NCBI GenBank assembly: GCA_964565405.1
Contig: CAZMEW010000009.1
Span: forward strand, 1 to 41,164
Length of the DNA: 41,164 bases
Reading direction: 5' to 3'
DNA from: UBA922 sp964565405
GTDB taxonomy: Bacteria; Patescibacteriota; Patescibacteriia; Magasanikbacterales; UBA922
Shown here: positions 14,771-21,634 of the stretch, piece after piece
Layout: every line of letters starts with the position of its first letter
Position numbering within the stretch: position 1 is the stretch's first letter
Translations under genes and position numbers: made by a program
The notes under the pieces: generated by a model
The model's database searches: none
Told to the model about the DNA's origin: nothing
Seen by the model: only the letters and a program-made list of their open reading frames with translations

Positions 14771-16819
14771 ATGGCAAAAGATTCAAAAGTAAACTCATCC
14801 TACAGCGCAAAAAATATTCAGGTTCTTGAAGGTCTTGCTGCAGTACGCAAACGTCCGGGAATGTATATTGGTTCTACCGGAGCTCCTGGTCTTCACCACT
14901 TAATCTGGGAAGTGGTTGATAACTCAATTGATGAAGCAATGGCAGGACATTGTGACCAGATTACGATCAAACTTCTCCCTGATCACTGGATTGAGGTGAC
15001 CGACAATGGACGCGGTATTCCCGTAGACCCCCACCCAGTAAAAAAGGTAAGCGCACTCGAGTTGGTACTCTCGACTCTTCATGCTGGAGGAAAATTCGGC
15101 GAAGAAGATGGCGGTTATAAAGTATCTGGAGGTCTTCATGGTGTAGGTGTATCTGTCGTAAATGCACTCTCAACTGAGCTTATCGCAACAGTTCATCGCG
15201 ATGGAAAAATATGGGAACAGAAATATAAAATCGGTAATCCCCAAAACAAAGTCAAAGCGGTGGGCACCACCAAAACTACAGGTACCGTCATCGCATTCCG
15301 ACCAGACGAAAGCATTTTTGAAACTATTGATTTCGAATGGAAATATATTGTCGACCATTTGCGTCAGCAGACCTACCTCAACAAGGGGGTACGTATTATT
15401 ATCATTGACGAGAGAAGCGAAGAAGAAAAAAAGAAAGACAAGACAGCACTTCCGTTCAAAAAAAATACCTACCAATTCTTTTTTGAAGGTGGAATCGAGA
15501 GCTACATCAGACACATCAATAAGAACAAAGAGCCAAAACACGAGACCATTTTCTATACCGAAAAAACAGTAGAGAGTACTGTCGTTGAAATCGCTCTCCA
15601 ATACACCGGAGACTTCACTGAGTCACTTCATGCATTCACCAATAATATTACCAATCCAGATGGGGGTACGCATGTGTCTGGATTTAGAACTGCGCTTACA
15701 AGAACGCTTAATACCTACGCAAGAAACAAAGGAATCCTAAAAGAAAAAGATGGGAACCTGACTGGGGAAGACGTTCGTGAGGGGCTCAGTACTATCATTT
15801 CAATAAAAACGCCGAATCCTCAATTCGAAGGACAGACCAAAGCAAAATTGGGAAACCCAGAAGTAAAGCCAGCGGTAGAGTCAGTGTTTAGTGATCAATT
15901 CATGATTTTCCTCGAAGAACACCCCAAGGATGCAGAGGCAATCATTGGTCAGTGTATGATTGCTGCAAAAGCACGCGCAGCTGCAAAAATGGCACGTGAC
16001 ACGGTGCTCCGCAAAAGCGCACTCGAAGGATTCACACTTCCTGGAAAACTAGCAGATTGTTCAAGCAGAAAACCAGAAAACTGCGAACTCTACATCGTAG
16101 AGGGAGATTCTGCAGGTGGATCAGCAAAGCAGGGTCGAGATCGAAATATTCAAGCAATTTTACCTCTCCGTGGTAAAGTGTTAAATGTCGAACGTGCGCG
16201 CCTCGATAAAATTCTTACCAATAATGAATTGAAATCTCTCATTATCGCTATGGGAACAAACATTGGTGAAATGTTTGAAATTGCGCGCCTTCGTTACCAC
16301 AAAATCATTATCATGACCGATGCAGACGTTGACGGATCACATATCCGTACGCTTCTATTGACTCTCTTCTTCCGCTATTTCCCAGATCTCATCTACCAGG
16401 GGCATATCTATGTAGCACAACCTCCCCTATTCAGTATCAAAAAGGGGAAAGAAGTTACCTGGATCTACAATGAAACAGCATTAAACGAATACAAGAAAAA
16501 ATTTGGTATTAGTGATGAGGACATGCAGGTAGTCGAGGAAGAAACAGATGTCGAAGCAGTCGTAGAAGAAACTCCAAAAGAAGAAAAGGCTGCAAAATCA
16601 AAACTCAATATTCAGCGCTATAAAGGTTTGGGAGAAATGAACCCAGAACAACTCTGGGAAACAACCATGAATCCTGAGAACAGAGTATTGAAGCGTGTGA
16701 CGATCGAAGACGCTGAGAAGGCAAGTGAAACATTCGATATTCTCATGGGTAGTGAAGTCGCTCCTCGCAAAAAATTCATCCAGACTCATGCAAAGAATGT
16801 AAAGAACCTAGATATATAA
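14771..16819 (+). CDS. gyrB: DNA gyrase subunit B
   Basis: ATPase and TOPRIM subunit of the type IIA topoisomerase that introduces negative supercoils. The GHKL ATPase region has EVVDNSIDEAMAG, DNGRGIPV and GGLHGVGVSVVNAL. The TOPRIM region has EGDSAGGSAKQGRDR and TDADVDGSHIRTLL. The C-terminus has QRYKGLGEMNPEQLWETTMNP. It is 682 residues from the ATG at 14771; the extra in-frame 39 bases upstream lie over the promoter spacing. An acidic insert (EEETDVEAVVEETPKEE) lies in the TOPRIM-tail junction. gyrA is not adjacent in this window. Confidence 0.96.
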   Translation: MAKDSKVNSSYSAKNIQVLEGLAAVRKRPGMYIGSTGAPGLHHLIWEVVDNSIDEAMAGHCDQITIKLLPDHWIEVTDNGRGIPVDPHPVKKVSALELVLSTLHAGGKFGEEDGGYKVSGGLHGVGVSVVNALSTELIATVHRDGKIWEQKYKIGNPQNKVKAVGTTKTTGTVIAFRPDESIFETIDFEWKYIVDHLRQQTYLNKGVRIIIIDERSEEEKKKDKTALPFKKNTYQFFFEGGIESYIRHINKNKEPKHETIFYTEKTVESTVVEIALQYTGDFTESLHAFTNNITNPDGGTHVSGFRTALTRTLNTYARNKGILKEKDGNLTGEDVREGLSTIISIKTPNPQFEGQTKAKLGNPEVKPAVESVFSDQFMIFLEEHPKDAEAIIGQCMIAAKARAAAKMARDTVLRKSALEGFTLPGKLADCSSRKPENCELYIVEGDSAGGSAKQGRDRNIQAILPLRGKVLNVERARLDKILTNNELKSLIIAMGTNIGEMFEIARLRYHKIIIMTDADVDGSHIRTLLLTLFFRYFPDLIYQGHIYVAQPPLFSIKKGKEVTWIYNETALNEYKKKFGISDEDMQVVEEETDVEAVVEETPKEEKAAKSKLNIQRYKGLGEMNPEQLWETTMNPENRVLKRVTIEDAEKASETFDILMGSEVAPRKKFIQTHAKNVKNLDI

Positions 16820-16822
16820 AAT

Positions 16823-16855
16823 AAAACAATCCCGACAAAATCGGGATTGTTTTAT
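16823..16855 (+). terminator. terminator of gyrB
   Basis: 13-bp perfect stem (16823-16835 with 16841-16853), CAAAA loop, T-rich 3' side. Confidence 0.92.
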
Positions 16856-16872
16856 CGAAAAAATAACTTTAT

Positions 16873-17502
16873 ATGTTTCTCAACATACTCTCCTTACTAC
16901 TTATCATTAGCGCTTTGGTAATAGATTTTTTTACCGAAAAGAAAAAGATAAAATATATTACCTTATTACTAGGTATATTAGGTTGTACTATAAATATATT
17001 TGAAAATTATAGAAATGAAAAAAACTACTCAGAATCAATTCTGCGACAAATTATTTCAGAGGAAGATTTAAAAATTACAAAACTAAAACTTGAGGTTACA
17101 AAAAAAGAAGTTGATAAAAACAAAAAATATGAACACATCTCAAAATTAAATCTTAAAGGTTCTGAACAAGATTTTTTCATGGCATCAAGTCCGGATAATC
17201 CAATAATTCCAGATGGTCTTCCAAAAATTTTATATGGAGCTTACGCAAGTTACGTTGACGAAAAAGGTCAAAATATAACACAATATTTTTGTGATCCATC
17301 TTCATTAGAGAAATATAAAGAAGCTATCGATTTTAATCCAGACTTTCCATTCAGTTATTTTGCATTAGCTGTGTGCGGAAAAAATATTCAAGAAAATCTT
17401 AGAAAATCTTTAGAAATATTAAAAATTACTACACAAATAAATGGACGTCATAAAGATCATGACACTGTCTTAAATGATATACAAAAAAGTAATTTAAAAT
17501 AA
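16873..17502 (+). CDS. very AT-rich orphan membrane protein, 209 residues
   Basis: Not recognised. Residues 1-45 form two hydrophobic helices joined by EKKKIK, then a charged coiled-coil-like segment (about 55-85), then a soluble part. Within it, a TPR-like helix pair is visible (YKEAIDFNPDFPFSYFALAV). Hand count of 17101-17160 gives 20% GC, far below the core genes and opposite in trend to the GC-rich orphans just downstream. No promoter is obvious and the gap to the gyrB terminator is 17 bases, so expression may depend on read-through. Base composition and lack of family suggest recent acquisition. Confidence 0.7.
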   Translation: MFLNILSLLLIISALVIDFFTEKKKIKYITLLLGILGCTINIFENYRNEKNYSESILRQIISEEDLKITKLKLEVTKKEVDKNKKYEHISKLNLKGSEQDFFMASSPDNPIIPDGLPKILYGAYASYVDEKGQNITQYFCDPSSLEKYKEAIDFNPDFPFSYFALAVCGKNIQENLRKSLEILKITTQINGRHKDHDTVLNDIQKSNLK

Positions 17503-17527
17503 AACCGCCTCAAGCGGTTGTTTTTTA
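17501..17527. terminator. bidirectional terminator; first copy of a 23-base repeat
   Basis: AACCGC/GCGGTT hairpin with loop CTCAA followed by GTTTTTT. It overlaps the stop codon of the AT-rich gene and faces the GC-rich gene from the other side. The 23 bases 17501-17523 recur exactly at 18215-18237. Confidence 0.88.
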
Positions 17528-17545
17528 TTAATGTTATTCGACCGC

Positions 17546-17584
17546 CCCGTGCCGACCAAACCGTGAAGGATTGGCTGGCACGGG
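17546..17584 (-). terminator. hairpin after the 17608-18105 gene
   Basis: CCCGTGCC (17577-17584 on minus) pairs with GGCACGGG (17546-17553) around a long loop. The T-run comes only at the next hairpin (17501-17527). Confidence 0.5.
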
Positions 17585-17607
17585 ACAGTTGTCCTTGCTG
17601 ACAGATG

Positions 17608-18105
17608 CTAGCCGCTCGCGAGTGTGAGCGTCGGACGGTCGACGACCCCCACGATCATGGAGTAGGGTACTGTCGCCAGATACAACCTACTCCCGAAGTG
17701 GATGTCACGATACGTGGTGCGCTCTGAACCAGCATGGTCGATCGTACCAATAGAAACGATCTGCGCCCCGCCATCCGAAAGCAAAATCCGCACACGGTGC
17801 GAAGGGTTCTGCACACGTCCACGGATTGCGTTGAGTGCCTCGATGAACTGCTCCCGAGTCAAAGGGACACCCTCATTCTGGGGAGCCGAGGCGTACGACA
17901 TGACGCCAGTAACCATCGCGAACGGCACGTGCATGCGATGGCCCGTCGACATGCTGTGCATATCGACATACTGGAGAAAACCCGGAACCCTCTCATCCTC
18001 GACCGACCAGCTCTGAGTGATGTGTCGAGATCCGTCACTGAGAAGAATCATCATCGGGAAATCCCCGATGGCGTCCACCTCTGCCTTGAACTGCGATGAA
18101 TCCAC
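17608..18105 (-). CDS. GC-rich orphan with an internal duplication, 165 residues
   Basis: I do not recognise the family. I chose GTG at 18105 because AAAGGAGG lies just upstream; an in-frame ATG at 18141 sits in a hairpin and lacks a ribosome binding site. The protein contains two copies of a roughly 50-residue unit: residues 20-68 (ILLSDG ... YVDMH ... VPFAMVTGV) and 107-154 (ILLSDG ... YRDIH ... VPYSMIVGV), offset by 86-87 residues. A helical linker with EQFIEALNAIRGRV joins them. There is no Cys, signal peptide or membrane helix. Row 17821-17880 is 55% GC. It has its own promoter and downstream hairpins. Confidence 0.75.
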   Translation of the reverse strand: MDSSQFKAEVDAIGDFPMMILLSDGSRHITQSWSVEDERVPGFLQYVDMHSMSTGHRMHVPFAMVTGVMSYASAPQNEGVPLTREQFIEALNAIRGRVQNPSHRVRILLSDGGAQIVSIGTIDHAGSERTTYRDIHFGSRLYLATVPYSMIVGVVDRPTLTLASG

Positions 18106-18138
18106 AGACAAACCCTCCTTTACTCTTTGTAAGAGATG

Positions 18139-18157
18139 CATTCATGGAACATGAATG
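18139..18157 (-). promoter_or_regulatory. perfect inverted repeat in the leader of the 17608-18105 gene
   Basis: CATTCATG/CATGAATG, 8-bp arms and 3-base loop, between promoter and start. It could be an operator or an mRNA hairpin. Confidence 0.4.
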
Positions 18158-18173
18158 GTCCAAAGGACAAGAA

Positions 18174-18202
18174 AAAATAACACAGTATGCAAAAAATGTC
18201 AA
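18174..18202 (-). promoter_or_regulatory. promoter of the 17608-18105 gene
   Basis: TTGACA (18197-18202), 17-base spacer, TATTTT (18174-18179). Confidence 0.75.
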
Positions 18203-18214
18203 TATAAAAACGCG

Positions 18215-18237
18215 AAAACCGCCTCAAGCGGTTGTTT
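18215..18237. repeat. second copy of the 23-base hairpin repeat
   Basis: Identical to 17501-17523 in the same orientation. The two copies bracket the 17608-18105 gene together with its promoter. No T-run on the plus strand here (TTTCG follows). Confidence 0.8.
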
Positions 18238-18243
18238 CGTTAT

Positions 18244-18283
18244 AAAAAAGTTAAGTCGGATGCGCAAAACGCGAATCCGACTT
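18244..18283 (-). terminator. terminator of the 18290-18673 gene
   Basis: AAGTCGGAT (18275-18283 on minus) pairs with ATCCGACTT (18253-18261). AACTTTTTT follows. Confidence 0.88.
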
Positions 18284-18289
18284 CCATAT

Positions 18290-18673
18290 TCAGCAGAGCT
18301 TCATCGACACGACAGTTCCAGCAGTGACACCATCGATGTACTGCTCACCGTCCCAGATGCCTGGCATAGCATACGCCGGCCCCGGGCCACACTCGACACC
18401 GAGACAGCACAGGTCAGTTCCGTACATGATACAGGCATCCCCAGGCATGAGAGGTACACCGCACCGCACACACTGTCCAAGCTTCGGACGGATCTCCTCG
18501 AGCATACACTGAGGACACGTGGGGAACTCATCGAGAAGCTCGTCTCGTGGCTCCAACTTGTGTCCGAAGATAAAGTGGTACCACTTCACCGGACCCTCGT
18601 GCCAGCAGGGGTAGAAGCGCATCTCATTGCCAACAGGAACCACCGAACAATCTTTCGTATGTTTCTCTGTCAT
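18290..18673 (-). CDS. GC-rich cysteine-rich orphan (putative zinc protein), 127 residues
   Basis: Unknown protein with eleven Cys, including CPQC and CVRC pairs about 15 residues apart (a zinc ribbon), then CC and an isolated C in GVECGPGP. The ATG at 18673 is set by GGAGGG 6 bases upstream; an in-frame ATG at 18715 lies in the promoter. Residues PVKWYHFIFGHKLEPRDELLDEFPTC form an aromatic/acidic linker. Row 18541-18600 is 55% GC. It is a single-gene unit divergent from secE with back-to-back -35 boxes. A nucleic-acid or protein binding role is possible from the ribbon, but not shown. Confidence 0.75.
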   Translation of the reverse strand: MTEKHTKDCSVVPVGNEMRFYPCWHEGPVKWYHFIFGHKLEPRDELLDEFPTCPQCMLEEIRPKLGQCVRCGVPLMPGDACIMYGTDLCCLGVECGPGPAYAMPGIWDGEQYIDGVTAGTVVSMKLC

Positions 18674-18699
18674 ACACAACCCTCCAAAAGGTTTAATAT

Positions 18700-18728
18700 A
18701 AACTAATGGATACAAGCAATACTGTCAA
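18700..18728 (-). promoter_or_regulatory. promoter of the 18290-18673 gene
   Basis: TTGACA (18723-18728), 17-base spacer, TAGTTT (18700-18705). Only 4 bases separate its -35 from that of secE. Confidence 0.72.
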
Positions 18729-18732
18729 CATA

Positions 18733-18761
18733 TTGACATATATAGTATCTTATGATATAGT
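18733..18761 (+). promoter_or_regulatory. promoter of secE-nusG-rplK
   Basis: TTGACA (18733-18738), 17-base spacer, TATAGT (18756-18761). Confidence 0.85.
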
Positions 18762-18773
18762 TTTTTCATCAAT

Positions 18774-18791
18774 CGGCCACGGGCCGTTTTT
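18774..18791 (+). terminator. terminator-like hairpin in the secE leader
   Basis: CGGCC (18774-18778) pairs with GGCCG (18782-18786), followed by five T (18787-18791). It lies between the promoter and secE, so it is a candidate attenuator rather than an end signal. Confidence 0.6.
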
Positions 18792-18811
18792 AAAATAGCG
18801 AGGATTTTTAT

Positions 18812-18988
18812 ATGAAATTAGTCACCTACGTCAAAGATTCAATTAGTGAACTCAAAAAAGTAAGTTGGCCTACCAAAAAACAGGCTATCAACTACACCAT
18901 TATTGTCATTGCTATGAGTTTTGGATTGGCAATACTGTTCTCAGTTCTTGACCACTTCTTTAGTATCGGTCTTGAAAAACTTATCTAA
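18812..18988 (+). CDS. secE: preprotein translocase subunit SecE
   Basis: 58-residue single-span subunit of the SecYEG channel. The family core is plain: ISELKKVSWPTKKQ on the cytoplasmic side, then one membrane helix (YTIIVIAMSFGLAILFSVLDHFF). It has the minimal length typical of Gram-positive-type SecE. The ATG at 18812 follows GCGAGGATTTTTAT, a moderate Shine-Dalgarno. It heads the secE-nusG-rplK unit with a 48-base gap to nusG. Confidence 0.95.
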   Translation: MKLVTYVKDSISELKKVSWPTKKQAINYTIIVIAMSFGLAILFSVLDHFFSIGLEKLI

Positions 18989-19036
18989 CTTTTTTTACGT
19001 ATTTTAAGCCTTTTTTAGCCTCTCAAGTAATTCTCT

Positions 19037-19579
19037 ATGAAGCAACAAAGTAATCTCGGTAAACGCTGGTACGTGATCCACACTTACAGTGGGTACGAAG
19101 AAAATGTAAAACATAATCTCGAACAGCGTATCGAATCTTTTGACATGCAAGATAAAATCTTCCAAGTATTAGTACCAAAGGAAAAGAAAATCAAGATCAA
19201 AAATGGCAAACGAAATGTAGTGGAAGAAAAAATCTTTCCAGGATATGTACTTGTTGAAATGATTGTTACCGATGATTCATGGTATGTGGTGAGAAATACT
19301 CCAAACGTAACTGGATTTATTGGAACCGGCACAACCCCAACACCAATCGATGCGAAAGAAATGCTTTCATTAACGAAACGAATGAACGTGGAAGATCCAA
19401 CTCACAAAATTGATGTCGAGATCAATGCTCCAGTTCGAATCGTTGATGGTCCGTTCAAAAATTTTGAAGGCAAAGTTAGCGAAGTAGACAGTTCACGAGG
19501 AAAAATCAAAGTATTGGTCAACATGTTCGGTCGTGAAACCCCCGTAGAACTCGACGCATTACAAGTGAAAAAAATCTAA
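19037..19579 (+). CDS. nusG: transcription termination/antitermination protein NusG
   Basis: Elongation factor that binds RNA polymerase and couples to the ribosome or Rho. The NGN domain has WYVIHTYSGYEENVKHNL and FPGYVLVEM, with WYVVRNTPNVTGFIG. The KOW domain has VRIVDGPFKNFEGKVSEVD. It is 180 residues, a normal length without inserts. It sits in the conserved secE-nusG-rplK order. Confidence 0.97.
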   Translation: MKQQSNLGKRWYVIHTYSGYEENVKHNLEQRIESFDMQDKIFQVLVPKEKKIKIKNGKRNVVEEKIFPGYVLVEMIVTDDSWYVVRNTPNVTGFIGTGTTPTPIDAKEMLSLTKRMNVEDPTHKIDVEINAPVRIVDGPFKNFEGKVSEVDSSRGKIKVLVNMFGRETPVELDALQVKKI

Positions 19580-19590
19580 ATAACCTGCGA

Positions 19591-19654
19591 GATAAGTGGC
19601 TGAAATAAGGGTGGTCCTATAAAGACGCTTCTCACCCTGATACAGTCACTTATC
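19591..19654 (+). promoter_or_regulatory. long hairpin in the nusG-rplK gap
   Basis: Outer stem GATAAGTG (19591-19598) with CACTTATC (19647-19654); inner stem AGGGTG (19608-19613) with CACCCT (19633-19638). It almost fills the gap and ends 16 bases before rplK. It has no T-run, so a translational control site (for example for uL1, as in E. coli L11 mRNA) or an RNA processing site is more likely than termination. Confidence 0.6.
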
Positions 19655-19670
19655 GAAAATAAAAAATATT

Positions 19671-20096
19671 ATGCCAAAAAAAATAACAACCCAGATCAAA
19701 CTACAGATCGTGGGGGGTGCGGCAAACCCAGCACCTCCAGTAGGTCCAGCACTTGGTCAGCATGGGCTCAATATCCAGGACTTCTGCAGCAAATTCAATG
19801 CGGCAACCCAGGATAAAAAAGGTGAGGTCGTTCCAGTCATTATCAACGTTTATGAAGATCGTACATTCGACTTCGTGATGAAAGTAGCTCCTGCAAGCGA
19901 ACTTATCAAAAAAGCAGCAAAAATCGGCAAAGGAGCAGGTAACCCGCTCAAAGATAAGGTAGGAAAAATTACCAAAGCTCAGCTCCGAGAAATTGCAGAA
20001 AAAAAGATGCCCGACCTCAATGCAAATGACGTTGAGGCAGCTATGAAAACTATCGCCGGAACTGCACGACAGATGGGTGTAACAATCGTTGAATAA
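19671..20096 (+). CDS. rplK: 50S ribosomal protein uL11
   Basis: Forms the GTPase-associated centre with 23S rRNA. Signature: APPVGPALGQHGLNIQDFCSKFN, KKAAKIGKGAGNPLKDKVGKIT and TIAGTARQMGVTIVE. 141 residues, normal length. rplA does not follow as in most bacteria; a terminator ends the unit here. Confidence 0.97.
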   Translation: MPKKITTQIKLQIVGGAANPAPPVGPALGQHGLNIQDFCSKFNAATQDKKGEVVPVIINVYEDRTFDFVMKVAPASELIKKAAKIGKGAGNPLKDKVGKITKAQLREIAEKKMPDLNANDVEAAMKTIAGTARQMGVTIVE

Positions 20097-20106
20097 GTTT
20101 ACTCTA

Positions 20107-20143
20107 CAAAAAACCGTCTCCTGATTCAGGGGTCGGTTTTTTA
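20107..20143 (+). terminator. terminator of secE-nusG-rplK
   Basis: AAAAAACCG with CGGTTTTTT and an inner CCTGATTCAGG pairing. Confidence 0.9.
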
Positions 20144-20144
20144 T

Positions 20145-20173
20145 TTGAGCTATAAGTCCGAGTAGTATATAAT
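20145..20173 (+). promoter_or_regulatory. promoter of the 20197-21573 gene
   Basis: TTGAGC (20145-20150), 17-base spacer, perfect TATAAT (20168-20173). The -35 begins within the tail of the preceding terminator. Confidence 0.78.
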
Positions 20174-20196
20174 TTAGGTTATTAAGTATATATAAT

Positions 20197-21573
20197 ATGA
20201 AAAAAATAATGATACTACCTTCGGTATTGTTTGCGATATCAGCATTGATACCACATGTCACTATTGCCGCGACTGACTGCAAACTCAAAACACAAAACGC
20301 ATATAAATCATCAGTCAGCGAAAACGTCTACTATATTACCAAAAGTTGTACCAAACAGATTTTTCCCAATGAATCAGTATTCTTCGAATATTTTACATCA
20401 TGGAATAAAGTAATCTTAGTTGATGACCTGACCCTCAGATTTATCCCGAATGACACTGATACCTATGTTCCTGCCAAAAATTCTTCAAGTGGAAACTCGA
20501 GTTCGGGAAGTAGTGGATCGTCAAATACCCCAGGAACAGACACAACCGAACGTGCAAAAACACTTACTGTGCGAGATGGATCGATTATCAAAATCGCGGG
20601 TAAAGGCGAAGTTTATATTGTCATTAACAATATCAAATTCCACATCGAAAATATGGCAACACTCGAAGAATTAGGAATCTCCACTCGCTGGATCGAAACC
20701 GTAAGCGAAAAAACCTTCAACGCAATTCCGACCGGCACTTCTCTCAATGTATACCCCAATTCAAAAATCATGAGTGCTGCAATGCCCAACTACATATTAC
20801 TTAAAGATAAAGCGAGTCCAGCAGTGTATCGTGTAGAGCCAAGTTCAAGTGATCCCAAATACCAGGTACTCCGCAAAATTTCAAATGAAACAACACTCAG
20901 AAAATTCAATTATCGGCTCGACCGGCTGCCGTCAGTTGCGATCAATGAAATCCCTGAATTGAACCTAATTGGTGTAGGAAATAAGACTGTACTACGTCCT
21001 GGGTATGACCTCACCTCAAACTCAACTATTACCTATCGAGGAAATTACGAAGAGATCATTGAGGAAAGGCAGCAAGCAAAGAATAATGGCGCTTTCCTAC
21101 GTGACGAAAAGTATGAAGATATCTCATTTGAATATCCCAAAAAATACAAAGTCGTACGTGGATTTTCTTACGCCAGCGCATTCCGAGATGAATATAGTGT
21201 CATACTAATGCCGCCGAAAGACGAAAATTCAAAACTCTATATGATCGTATCTCCGCTTCCCAAAAAAAGCTCATCATACACCACGAATGATCTGGAACAG
21301 ATAATTAACGATGAGCATAACCGCGACACAGGATTCGAATCAGTACCAAATAATTGGGTTCTACACTCCGACAGCGATACTCGACGACATACCGCATACG
21401 GATACACACGAATCACCACCAAAGAACTAAATAACGGACTATACGAAAAAAGGATTAGCTTTATATACAAAAATCAACTCTTCACAGGCTTAATCATTCA
21501 CACGAATGCTACCGGCTCAGAACTGGAAGACCTACTTTATTACGTAGCAAGTACATTCAAAAAAACCAGCTAG
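20197..21573 (+). CDS. secreted protein of unknown function with Ser-rich linker, 458 residues
   Basis: An N-terminal signal peptide (KK, hydrophobic core, then IAATDC; cleavage after about residue 24) sends it across the membrane. A small N-terminal domain with two Cys (DC, SC) is followed by a flexible Ser/Gly linker near residues 94-112. A middle domain (about 120-280) has a repeated pattern of beta strands, including DGSIIKIAGKGEVYIVINNIKFHIEN, and an RPGYDL stretch. The C-terminal domain (FEYPKKYKVVRGF to LLYYVASTFKK) looks like a PsbP-like fold. The middle strands resemble segments repeated in CPR surface proteins. Single-gene unit with strong promoter and terminator. Confidence 0.75.
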   Translation: MKKIMILPSVLFAISALIPHVTIAATDCKLKTQNAYKSSVSENVYYITKSCTKQIFPNESVFFEYFTSWNKVILVDDLTLRFIPNDTDTYVPAKNSSSGNSSSGSSGSSNTPGTDTTERAKTLTVRDGSIIKIAGKGEVYIVINNIKFHIENMATLEELGISTRWIETVSEKTFNAIPTGTSLNVYPNSKIMSAAMPNYILLKDKASPAVYRVEPSSSDPKYQVLRKISNETTLRKFNYRLDRLPSVAINEIPELNLIGVGNKTVLRPGYDLTSNSTITYRGNYEEIIEERQQAKNNGAFLRDEKYEDISFEYPKKYKVVRGFSYASAFRDEYSVILMPPKDENSKLYMIVSPLPKKSSSYTTNDLEQIINDEHNRDTGFESVPNNWVLHSDSDTRRHTAYGYTRITTKELNNGLYEKRISFIYKNQLFTGLIIHTNATGSELEDLLYYVASTFKKTS

Positions 21574-21588
21574 TCGCTGGTTTTTTTA
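21559..21588 (+). terminator. terminator overlapping the stop codon of the secreted protein gene
   Basis: CCAGC (21566-21570) pairs with GCTGG (21576-21580), flanked by A7 and T7. The loop holds the TAG stop. Confidence 0.9.
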
Positions 21589-21634
21589 TCTACACAAAAT
21601 ATTGTGATATACTATCCGAATTAAAAGTCCTGTC

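Noticed and set aside
18155..18706. Plus-strand frame opposite the Cys-rich protein
   Set aside because: It runs through two promoters and a terminator and shows no family features.
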